From NCBI RefSeq assembly GCF_014195485.1, contig NZ_JACIBU010000001.1:3224001-3288000 (forward strand): a DNA stretch of 64,000 bases, read 5' to 3'. Position numbers and translations under genes: made by a program. Source of the DNA: Modestobacter versicolor (GTDB lineage: Bacteria; Actinomycetota; Actinomycetes; Mycobacteriales; Geodermatophilaceae). Below are positions 1-6,653 of this stretch, one piece after another (within the stretch, counting starts at the first letter, position 1; each line of letters opens with the position of its first letter). The notes beneath the pieces were generated by a model. That model searched no databases, was not told the DNA's origin, and saw nothing but the letters and a program-made list of their open reading frames with translations.

Positions 1-201
1 CTGGACGACGACATCGCCGCCGAGGCCGCCTACCGGGCCGGCATCGAGGGCGGTGACCTGCACTCCCACCACAACCTGGGCGTGCTGCTGCTCGACGCCG
101 GTGACGTCGACGGCGCCATCGAGCACTTCTCCATCGCCGCCGCAGGCGGCGACGACCTGGCCGCCCGGGTGCTGCGCGAGGTCCTGGCCGAAGAGGACTA
201 G
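1..201 (+). CDS. C-terminal end of a TPR/Sel1-like repeat protein (partial)
   Basis: Only the last 66 codons are in the window; the frame is open at base 1 and ends with TAG at 199-201. The visible part has helical-repeat spacing: an AYRAG segment, then NLGVLLLDAG, then DGAIEHF about ten residues later. This is the small/large residue pattern of tetratricopeptide or Sel1 repeats, which are protein-binding scaffolds. The tail is acidic (LAEED). The start, full length and partner are outside the window, so no specific role can be given. The convergent thiamine genes begin only 4 bp after the stop. Confidence 0.6.
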   Translation: MDDDIAAEAAYRAGIEGGDLHSHHNLGVLLLDAGDVDGAIEHFSIAAAGGDDLAARVLREVLAEED

Positions 202-205
202 CGCC

Positions 206-1036
206 TCAGGCCGGCCACCAGCCGGCGAAGTGGTGCACCGGGCCGTGCCCGGACCCCACCTCCAGCGCTGCGCCGGCGACCAGCGCGGCCTGCAGGTAGT
301 CGCGGGCGCCCTCGACCAGCGGCGCCCACTCGGTCGGCTGGTCCGGCGCGGCCAGCCGGGTGCGGGCGGCCAGCGCCGCCAGCGCCGAGGAGAGCGTGCA
401 GCCGGTGCCGTGGGTCGACGTGGTGTCCACCCGCGGCCGGCGGGTCTGCAGCACCCCGTCGGTGGTGACCAGCACGTCGACGCTCTCCGCGCCGCCGAGG
501 TGCCCGCCCTTGAGGAGCACCGCGCCCGGGCCGAGGGCCAGCAGCGCCTGGGCCTGGGGCGCCAGCTCCTCGACCGTCGTCGCCGGCGCCACGTCCAGCA
601 GCGCGGCGGCCTCCGGCACGTTCGGCGTGATCAGGTCGGTGACCGGCAGCAGCACCGTGCGGACGGCGTCGACCGCGTCCTCGGAGATCAGCCGGTCGCC
701 GCTGGTGGCCACCATGACCGGGTCGCAGACCACCGGGCCGGACGGGCGGTCGGCGAGCACCGCGGCCACCTCGCGCACGACCTCCGCCGTCCCGAGCATG
801 CCGAGCTTGGTGGCGTGCACGGTGACGTCGGCCAGCAGCGTGCGCAGCTGCTCCCCCACGAACTCCGCCGGGACGGCGTGCACCCCGGTGACGCCGCGGG
901 TGTTCTGCGCGGTCAGCGCGGTGAGCACCGCGGTGCCGTAGGCGCCCAGCGCGCTGAAGGTCTTCAGGTCGGCCTGGACCCCGGCCCCGCCGCTGGGGTC
1001 GCTGCCGGCCACGGTGAGCGCGACGGCCGCCGTCAC
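206..1036 (-). CDS. thiD: Hydroxymethylpyrimidine/phosphomethylpyrimidine kinase ThiD
   Basis: Phosphorylates HMP and then HMP-P to HMP-PP, the pyrimidine half of thiamine, in the cytosol. The 276-aa product has the ribokinase-fold N-terminus [17 protein letters not shown] (about residues 10-26), a KLGMLG loop, and the C-terminal anion-hole motif GTGC (residues 210-213) whose cysteine is characteristic of ThiD. Length matches stand-alone ThiD. The GTG start at 1034-1036 gives the typical [12 protein letters not shown] beginning and overlaps the thiE stop by 4 bp (GTGA), implying translational coupling. It is the last gene of thiM-thiE-thiD. The frame stays open further upstream inside thiE, but that extension lacks family resemblance. 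Confidence 0.95.
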   Translation of the reverse strand: MTAAVALTVAGSDPSGGAGVQADLKTFSALGAYGTAVLTALTAQNTRGVTGVHAVPAEFVGEQLRTLLADVTVHATKLGMLGTAEVVREVAAVLADRPSGPVVCDPVMVATSGDRLISEDAVDAVRTVLLPVTDLITPNVPEAAALLDVAPATTVEELAPQAQALLALGPGAVLLKGGHLGGAESVDVLVTTDGVLQTRRPRVDTTSTHGTGCTLSSALAALAARTRLAAPDQPTEWAPLVEGARDYLQAALVAGAALEVGSGHGPVHHFAGWWPA

Positions 1037-1698
1037 GCCGGCACCCGCTCCCCGGCGAGCGCGGCGCGCAGCGTGCGGGCGGCGGCCGCGGGGTCGGCGG
1101 CCGCGCAGACGTCGGAGACCACGCAGATGCCGTCGACCCCGGTCGCGGCGACCGCGGCGGCGGTGTCCGCGTGGATGCCGCCGATCGCCACCGACGTCAG
1201 CCCGCCGGCCCGGGCCCGGGCGGCGAGCGCGCGGGTGCCCTCCAGGCCCAGCGCCGCCCCGGTGTCGGGCTTGGTGGGCGTCGACCACACCGGGCTCAGG
1301 CCGACCAGGTCGACGGTGCCCGCGGGGAGCGCCAGCACGTCGTCCAGCTCGGCCGCCGAGCCCACCGACACCCCGATCAGCGCGTTCGGCCCGAGCAGGT
1401 CCCGCACCTCGGGCGCGGGCAGGTCGTCCTGGCCGACGTGCACGCCGTCCGCGCCGGTCAGCAGCGCGACGTCCACGGCGTCGTTGACGATCAAGCGCAC
1501 CGACGGCGTCGCCGCGAGCACCGCCTGCACCGCGCGGGTGAGCGCCAGCAGCTCGCGGCGGCTCGCCGTCTTGTCCCGCACCTGGACGGCGGTCACCCCG
1601 CCGGCCACCGCAGCGGCCACCACCTCCGGCACCGACCGGGGCGCGCACAGCGCGGTGTCGGTGACCAGGTAGAGCGTCGGGTCGAACGGGCGGGACAT
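1033..1698 (-). CDS. thiE: Thiamine-phosphate synthase ThiE
   Basis: Joins HMP-PP to thiazole phosphate to make thiamine phosphate. The 221-aa TIM-barrel protein shows LYLVTD at the N-terminus, QVRDK (pyrophosphate contact), the LIVND strand, GVHVGQDD, the GVS loop, a [10 protein letters not shown] segment and the phosphate-binding AIGGI near residue 170, all standard ThiE motifs. The ATG at 1696-1698 shares its first base with the last base of the thiM stop, and the thiE stop overlaps thiD by 4 bp. With ThiM and ThiD it forms a salvage route from free thiazole and HMP; no de novo genes (thiC, thiG) are nearby. Confidence 0.95.
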   Translation of the reverse strand: MSRPFDPTLYLVTDTALCAPRSVPEVVAAAVAGGVTAVQVRDKTASRRELLALTRAVQAVLAATPSVRLIVNDAVDVALLTGADGVHVGQDDLPAPEVRDLLGPNALIGVSVGSAAELDDVLALPAGTVDLVGLSPVWSTPTKPDTGAALGLEGTRALAARARAGGLTSVAIGGIHADTAAAVAATGVDGICVVSDVCAAADPAAAARTLRAALAGERVPA

Positions 1699-2486
1699 CA
1701 GGACAGCTGGGCGCGGAGCAGGGTCTCGCCGTCCACGGCGTCCAGCGCGTCCAGCCAGCGGATCGCGAACGTGCCCGGCCCGTCGGCGAGCGCGGCCGCG
1801 GCCTCGGCCGCCAGCGCGACGTGCGCGTGGGCGGCGACCGTGGCGGTCACCAGGTCACCGGCGGTGGCGACGTAGGCGGCGACGATCGCGCCGAGCGCGC
1901 AGCCGGCGCCGGTGGTGCGGGTCAGCAGCGGCGAACCGCCGCCCACCCGGACGACGGTGTCCCCGTCGGTGACGACGTCGACCGGACCGCTGACCGCGAC
2001 CACCCCGCGGGTGCGCCGGGCCAGCTCGCCGGCGGCCTCCAGCGCGTCGTCCGGGTCGGCGGTGCTGTCGACGCCCCGCCCGCCCTTGCCGGCACCGGCC
2101 AGCGCCAGCACCTCCGAGGCGTTGCCGCGGACGACCGTGGGGCGCAGCTCGACCAGGTCGGCGGCGAGCTCGGTGCGGAAGGTCAGCCCGCCGACCGCGA
2201 CCGGGTCGAGCACCCAGGGGGTGCCGGCCTCGTTGGCCGCCCGCGCGGCCAGCCGCATCGCCTCGGCGGTGCGCTGCTGCACGGTGCCCACGTTCACCAG
2301 CACCGCGGAGGCGATGGCGGCGAACTCCCCGGCCTCGGCCGGGTCGTCGACCATGGCCGGCGCGGCCCCGATGGCCAGCAGCGCGTTGGCGGTGATGGTC
2401 TGCACCACCGTGTTGGTCAGGCAGTGCACCAGGGGTGCGGAGTCGCGCAGCGCCGTGGAGGCAGCACGCAGAGAGGTGGCGTCCAT
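1698..2486 (-). CDS. thiM: Hydroxyethylthiazole kinase ThiM
   Basis: Phosphorylates 4-methyl-5-hydroxyethylthiazole, allowing salvage of the thiazole half of thiamine. The 262-aa product has the family signatures [23 protein letters not shown], a VLDPVAVG segment, the RGNASEV loop and the C-terminal TGAGCALGA anion hole with the catalytic cysteine. The ATG at 2484-2486 lies 7 bases after the riboswitch core, whose last strand (AGGGATG) contains the only purine-rich sequence able to act as ribosome-binding site. It is the first gene of the operon and is directly under TPP control. Confidence 0.95.
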   Translation of the reverse strand: MDATSLRAASTALRDSAPLVHCLTNTVVQTITANALLAIGAAPAMVDDPAEAGEFAAIASAVLVNVGTVQQRTAEAMRLAARAANEAGTPWVLDPVAVGGLTFRTELAADLVELRPTVVRGNASEVLALAGAGKGGRGVDSTADPDDALEAAGELARRTRGVVAVSGPVDVVTDGDTVVRVGGGSPLLTRTTGAGCALGAIVAAYVATAGDLVTATVAAHAHVALAAEAAAALADGPGTFAIRWLDALDAVDGETLLRAQLS

Positions 2487-2493
2487 CGCCGGG

Positions 2494-2567
2494 CCATCCC
2501 TTCGCCAGTGTCAGCTGGAGCAGGTTCGACGGGTGTGATCTCAGTCCCCGGTGGGACACCCCGTGCC
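2494..2567 (-). promoter_or_regulatory. TPP riboswitch (Thi box) upstream of thiM
   Basis: Read on the minus strand, the sequence has the conserved TPP-aptamer elements in order: ACGGGGTG at the start, ACTGAGA in the pyrimidine-sensing arm, CACCC, GAACCTG, then ACTGGCGAAGGGATG at the 3' side. The closing strand AGGGA also serves as the ribosome-binding site of thiM, so ligand binding should hide it. That implies control of translation initiation rather than a terminator; I see no separate expression platform with a T-run. Aptamer identity is certain from the conserved cores; the mechanism is inferred from spacing. Confidence 0.95.
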
Positions 2568-2653
2568 GGCCAGCGACGCTAGCACCGCTCGCCGTCACCC
2601 GGTCGGGTGATGCCCGGGCTCAACGTCGCGCCCCGACCGGTCGATGGGTGGGC

Positions 2654-3256
2654 GTGAGGTCCCGTCTGCGCCGCCACCGGCGGCCGCGCTCTGCGCGCAC
2701 CGCGGCAGCCGTCGCCGCGGGCAGCTCGCTCGTGCTCGCCGCGGGGCTGGTCTGGCACTCCGCCTACGCCGGCTTCAGCGACTCGACCACGCCCAAGGCG
2801 CTGCCCACGGTCAGCACCGGCACCCTGACCCTCACCGACGACGACTCCGCGGTGCGGATGTTTACCGCCACCGGCCTCAAGCCCGGCGCCACGGCCACCG
2901 AGTGCATCGCCGTCACCGCCAGCGGGTCGCCGTCCACCGTGCGGCTCTACGGCACCGGCCGGAGCACCACCAACGGGCTGGCCGGCCAGCTGGCCCTCAC
3001 CGTGGCCGTCGGCACCGGCGGCAGCAGCAGCACCTGCGCCGGCTTCACCACCTCCGGCGCGGCCGCCTACACGGGCACCGTGGCCGCCTTCCCGACCGAC
3101 AGCTGGGCGGTCGGCGTCGGCAGCTGGACGACGACCGGCGGCGCCCCGACCACCCGCGTCTACCGGATCAGCTACACGCTGCCGGCGTCCACGCCGAACA
3201 GCGTGCAGAGCGGTACCGCCACGCTCACCTTCGTCTGGGAGGCCCGGACCCGGTGA
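2654..3256 (+). CDS. Secreted protein with a SipW-type signal peptide
   Basis: A 200-aa protein of unknown function. The N-terminus is strongly basic (RSRLRRHRRPRSAR), followed by a hydrophobic stretch and then SAYAGFSDST, resembling the SipW-cognate signal-peptide motif (A-x-x-x-F-x-D) known from TasA/camelysin-type proteins. The mature part is rich in Thr, Ser and Gly, has two Cys that could pair (in TECIAV and SSTCAGF), and looks beta-rich. The next gene, overlapping by 4 bp, encodes a SipW-like signal peptidase, which supports the processing prediction. Start chosen at GTG 2654; GTG 2648 is in frame and possible. A TCACCC/GGGTGA hairpin lies about 45 bp upstream. Confidence 0.7.
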   Translation: MRSRLRRHRRPRSARTAAAVAAGSSLVLAAGLVWHSAYAGFSDSTTPKALPTVSTGTLTLTDDDSAVRMFTATGLKPGATATECIAVTASGSPSTVRLYGTGRSTTNGLAGQLALTVAVGTGGSSSTCAGFTTSGAAAYTGTVAAFPTDSWAVGVGSWTTTGGAPTTRVYRISYTLPASTPNSVQSGTATLTFVWEARTR

Positions 3257-4653
3257 CCGCTCCCCTGCCCCCGACCTGGCGCGCCTCCCGTGCCGCCCTC
3301 GTGCTCAGCACGGTGGCCCGCGCGCTGCTGGGCACGCTGGCGTTGCTGCTGCTCGCCTCCGTCGCGCCCACCGCCGTCGGCTGGGAGACCAGCGTCGTGC
3401 TCTCCGGCTCGATGGAGCCAGGCGTCTCCCCCGGTGACGTCGCCGTCGTCCGGCCGGTGGCCGCCGCGGAGCTGGCGGTCGGCCAGGTGCTGCTCGTCGA
3501 CGACCCGGCCGCGCCCGGCCAGCTGCGGCTGCACCGGCTCGTCGGCATCGAGGACGGCGGCCTGCAGCTGCAGGGCGACGCCAACGCGTCCCCGGACCCG
3601 CAGCTCGTCGACCCCTCCGCCGTCCACGGGGTCGGGGCCCTGCGGCTGCCCGCTCTCGGCCTGCCGGTGCTGTGGGCCACCGAGGGGCAGCTGCTGCCGC
3701 TGGCCGGCAGCGCCGCCGTCCTGGCCGCGCTCGTCGCCCTGGCCCTGCTGCACCGGGCACCCGAGGACCCCGACCGCCCGGCTCCCCCGGCACCCCGCGG
3801 TCGCCGGCGGCTCGGCCGGGCCGGCCGCGTCGTGGTGCCGGCGACGGCGCTGGGGCTCACCGCACTGCTGGGCGTGCTGCCCGGGCTCTCCGCCGCCGGG
3901 GCGACGTTCACCGCGACCACCGCCAACGACGCGAACACCTGGGCCGCCGCCCGGTACTTCAGCTGCACCTCCGCCGGCGCCAGCGCGCCCGCCTACCTGG
4001 CCCTGCAGGAGTCCGCCGGGCCGACCGCGGTCAACAGCGGGATCTACGCCGGGTCGGTGAACGGCTTCTACAGCAGCACCGGGGTGACCTACCGGGTGCC
4101 CGGGCCGGTCTGCGGTGGCGACGGCAAGGCGGTCCGGCTCAACGGCAGCTCCGGGTACGTGTACTCGACGTCGGCCGTCTCCAACCCGCAGGTGTTCAGC
4201 GTCCAGCTGTGGTTCGCCACCTCCACGACCAGCGGCGGCAAGCTCATCGGCTTCGGCAACGGCACCAACGGCGCGGCGTCCAGCCAGTACGACCGGCACG
4301 TCTACATGACCAACTCCGGCAAGCTGACCTTCGGCGTGTACGACGGCGACCACGAGACGACGACGTCGCCGGGCTCGTACAACAACGGCGCCTGGCACCA
4401 GATGACGGCGACCTTCTCCCCCGACACCGGGCTGCGGCTCTACGTGGACGGCGCCCTGGTGGCCTCCCGCCGGCAGGCGACCAGCGCCGAGGTCTTCACC
4501 GGGTTCTGGCGGGTCGGCTACGACACGATCGGCACCAACTGGGCGGGCACGCCGGACAGCCCGTACTTCGCCGGCTCGGTCGCGCACGTGGGCGTCTGGA
4601 CGACGGTGCTCACCGCCGACGACATCGCCGCCCAGTACGCCGCGGTCGGCTGA
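3253..4653 (+). CDS. SipW-type signal peptidase fused to a LamG-like domain
   Basis: A 466-aa membrane protein with two parts. Residues 14-42 form a membrane anchor; SGSMEP carries the catalytic Ser53; LRLHRLVGI places His94 where ER/SipW-type (S26B) enzymes use His instead of Lys; QGDAN is at 107-111; a second membrane segment follows at about 145-168. After a Pro/Arg linker, a third hydrophobic segment (about 193-214) ends in SAAGATFTATT, itself like a SipW-type signal. The rest (about 275-455) is a concanavalin/LamG-like jelly-roll with FSVQLWF, WHQMTATFS and LRLYVDGALV. It is coupled to the preceding secreted-protein gene by a GTGA overlap. Fusion of peptidase and LamG is unusual; self-processing is inference. 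Confidence 0.8.
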   Translation: MTAPLPPTWRASRAALVLSTVARALLGTLALLLLASVAPTAVGWETSVVLSGSMEPGVSPGDVAVVRPVAAAELAVGQVLLVDDPAAPGQLRLHRLVGIEDGGLQLQGDANASPDPQLVDPSAVHGVGALRLPALGLPVLWATEGQLLPLAGSAAVLAALVALALLHRAPEDPDRPAPPAPRGRRRLGRAGRVVVPATALGLTALLGVLPGLSAAGATFTATTANDANTWAAARYFSCTSAGASAPAYLALQESAGPTAVNSGIYAGSVNGFYSSTGVTYRVPGPVCGGDGKAVRLNGSSGYVYSTSAVSNPQVFSVQLWFATSTTSGGKLIGFGNGTNGAASSQYDRHVYMTNSGKLTFGVYDGDHETTTSPGSYNNGAWHQMTATFSPDTGLRLYVDGALVASRRQATSAEVFTGFWRVGYDTIGTNWAGTPDSPYFAGSVAHVGVWTTVLTADDIAAQYAAVG

Positions 4654-4719
4654 GTTCCCGCCGTCGGCTGACGTCCCCGCGGTCGGCTGACGGTCCCGCG
4701 GTCGGCTGACGTTCCCGCG
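4645..4719. repeat. Four short tandem repeats (18-19 bp)
   Basis: GTCGGCTGA occurs at 4645, 4663, 4682 and 4701, each followed by a G/C-rich tail close to CGTTCCCGCG. The first copy encodes the last codons and stop of the SipW-LamG gene, so the array begins inside the coding region and runs into the gap. The last copy runs into the palindrome at 4710-4725. It looks like slippage-type duplication of the 3' end of the gene. Confidence 0.8.
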
Positions 4720-4725
4720 GGAACG
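4710..4725. repeat. 16-bp perfect palindrome, copy 1
   Basis: CGTTCCCGCGGGAACG is a perfect 16-bp palindrome in the gap between the SipW-LamG gene and the HNH endonuclease gene. The same 16 bases recur at 5429-5444 inside the HNH gene. It could be part of a weak terminator for the upstream gene, a protein-binding site, or a mobile short palindrome. Confidence 0.6.
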
Positions 4726-4779
4726 CCCGGCGCCCCGCTGACCAGCGGTCCTGTCGCACCCCGGTCCTAGCGTCGGGCC

Positions 4780-6156
4780 ATGGGAGCAGTCATGGCGTTC
4801 GACGGAGCACCGGCCGTGCGGTCGGTCGAGGAGCTGGGCCGGGAGATCAGGTCCGGTGCCGTGCGGCTGGCGGCGGCGACCGCAGCCTGGTTGGAGCTGG
4901 TCGCCGAGTTCGACGAGCGCGAGGGCTGGGGCGAGGTCGGCGTCCAGAGCTGCGCGCACTGGCTGGCCTGGCAGTGCGGGATGAGCCCGGGCGCCGCACG
5001 GGAGCACGTCCGGGTGGCCCGCTCGCTCCGCGGGCTGCCGGTCACCGCGGCAGCGTTCTCGGCGGGCCGGCTCTCCTACTCCAAGGTCCGGGCGATCACC
5101 CGGGTCGCCGATGCGGGCACCGAGATCGAGCTGGTCGAGCTGGCCACGCACGCCACGGCCTCCCAGGTGGAGCGGGTGGTCCGGGCCTGGCGCCGCTCCG
5201 ACGAGGTGGACGAGGGCCGGGTCGCCGAGAAGCGGTCCTTCCAGTGGCACTGGGACGCCGACGGCATGCTGACCCTGCAGGTCCGGATGGACGGAGAGTC
5301 GGGTGCTGCGCTGCTGGCGGCGGTCGAGTCGCTGGCCGAACGGGACGCCCGCCGGGAACGGGCGGCTGCGACGCGGGCGGCGGCAACGGACCAGGCGCCG
5401 GTCGACGACTGCCCCGCCGACCCGGACGCGTTCCCGCGGGAACGGATGAGCGCCCGGCGCTGCCGGGCGCTGGGCCAGCTGGCCGAGGCCGCCGCCGACG
5501 CCGACCGGCGGGCGGGCGACCCGCCGCGCCGGGAGGTCGTGGTGCACGTGGACGCCGACGTGCTGGCCGACGACGCCGCCGCGGGGCGGGCCCACCTGGA
5601 GGGCGGTCCGGCGCTGGCGCCGGCCCAGGTGCGGCGGATGGTGTGCGAGGCGGCCCTGACGGTGATCGTCGAGCGGGACGGCCAGCCGCTCGCGCTGGGC
5701 CGGCGCCGCCGGCTGGCCACCAGGGCGCAGCGCCGCGCGCTGCTGGCGCGTGACGGCGGCTGCGCCCGCCCGGGCTGCACCGAGACCCGGATCGAGCGGT
5801 TGCACGCCCACCACCTGCGGCCCTGGCGGCTGGGTGGCCGCACGGACGTCTCGGGGATGGTGCTGCTGTGCGACGTCGACCACGGCCTGGTGCACGACGA
5901 GGAGCTGGTGATGACCCGCCGGGGCCGCGAGCTGGTGGTGCACGACCGCACCGGTCGGCGGGTCTGGGCACCGGCCGACACGGCCTTCCTCGACGGGGTC
6001 CCGGCAGCGGCGCGGGGTGCAGGCCCGCTGCTGACCCTGGTCCCGGGCCCGGCGAGCGGGACGGAGATGCCGGCCGGCGGGGAGCGGATAGACCTGCAGC
6101 ACGTCGTCTGGGCGCTGCTGGTCCACCGGGACCACCTCCGGCGAACGGCTGCCTGA
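4780..6156 (+). CDS. DUF222 / HNH endonuclease (13E12-type) protein
   Basis: A 458-aa protein of the actinobacterial DUF222-HNH family, related to the REP13E12 proteins of mycobacteria. The N-terminal helical DUF222 part contains SCAHWLAWQCGMSPGAAREHVRVAR and LSYSKVRAITRV. The C-terminal HNH nuclease region has CARPGC, LHAHHLRPW, a GGRTD turn, and MVLLCDVDHGLVH, giving paired Cys and the His/Asn-type metal site of HNH enzymes. The family is abundant and repeated in actinobacterial genomes; its cellular role is not settled. The ATG at 4780 lies 6 bases behind TAGCGT (4768-4773), suggesting a leaderless transcript. A second in-frame ATG is at 4792. Confidence 0.85.
   Translation: MGAVMAFDGAPAVRSVEELGREIRSGAVRLAAATAAWLELVAEFDEREGWGEVGVQSCAHWLAWQCGMSPGAAREHVRVARSLRGLPVTAAAFSAGRLSYSKVRAITRVADAGTEIELVELATHATASQVERVVRAWRRSDEVDEGRVAEKRSFQWHWDADGMLTLQVRMDGESGAALLAAVESLAERDARRERAAATRAAATDQAPVDDCPADPDAFPRERMSARRCRALGQLAEAAADADRRAGDPPRREVVVHVDADVLADDAAAGRAHLEGGPALAPAQVRRMVCEAALTVIVERDGQPLALGRRRRLATRAQRRALLARDGGCARPGCTETRIERLHAHHLRPWRLGGRTDVSGMVLLCDVDHGLVHDEELVMTRRGRELVVHDRTGRRVWAPADTAFLDGVPAAARGAGPLLTLVPGPASGTEMPAGGERIDLQHVVWALLVHRDHLRRTAA
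5429..5444. repeat. 16-bp perfect palindrome, copy 2 (inside the HNH gene)
   Basis: Identical to the palindrome at 4710-4725. Here it encodes part of the linker between the DUF222 and HNH regions (residues around AFPRERM). Confidence 0.6.
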
Positions 6157-6175
6157 GGCTTGCGACGATGGGCGG

Positions 6176-6628
6176 GTGACCGCTGCACCCCTCCTGCGCG
6201 AGGCGCCCTTCACCGAGCTGACCCCGACCGAGCTCTACGGCATCCTGCGGCTGCGGGTCGACGTCTTCGTGGTCGAGCAGAACTGCCCGTACCCCGAGCT
6301 CGACGGGCGGGACACCGAGCCCACCACCGTGCACCTGTGGCACGAGGCGGCCGACGGCACGGTGCTGTCCACGATCCGGGTGCTGGTCAACGGCGAGGAC
6401 CGGGCGATCGGCCGGGTCGCCACCGCCGAGAGCGCCCGCGGCCAGGGCCTCTCCGCCCAGCTCGTACAGCGGGGCATCGAGCTGTGCGCCGGCCGGACCA
6501 TCGACATCGGCGCCCAGGCGTACCTGGAGCGCTGGTACGAGCGGTTCGGCTTCCGCCGCTCCGGCCCGGACTACGTCGAGGACGGGATCCCGCACCTGCC
6601 GATGCGGCTGGCCGGCGCCGCCCGCTGA
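6176..6628 (+). CDS. GNAT family N-acetyltransferase, ElaA-like
   Basis: A 150-aa acetyltransferase of the ElaA subgroup. Diagnostic features are LRVDVFVVEQNCPYPELDGRD near residues 25-45, the acetyl-CoA loop region IGRVATAESARGQGLSAQLV (about 80-99) and the C-terminal WYERFGFRRSGPDYVEDGIPH, which is typical of ElaA. The substrate is unknown for the family. The GTG start at 6176 is 19 bp after the HNH stop, behind GACGAT that could be a -10. Length is normal for the family. Confidence 0.85.
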   Translation: MTAAPLLREAPFTELTPTELYGILRLRVDVFVVEQNCPYPELDGRDTEPTTVHLWHEAADGTVLSTIRVLVNGEDRAIGRVATAESARGQGLSAQLVQRGIELCAGRTIDIGAQAYLERWYERFGFRRSGPDYVEDGIPHLPMRLAGAAR

Positions 6629-6653
6629 CGGCTCCGTCGCCCCCGCTGGCCGC

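Noticed and set aside
5536-5549. GTGCACGTGGAC in the HNH gene as another parS site
   Set aside because: More than one mismatch to the parS core and in coding context; probably chance.
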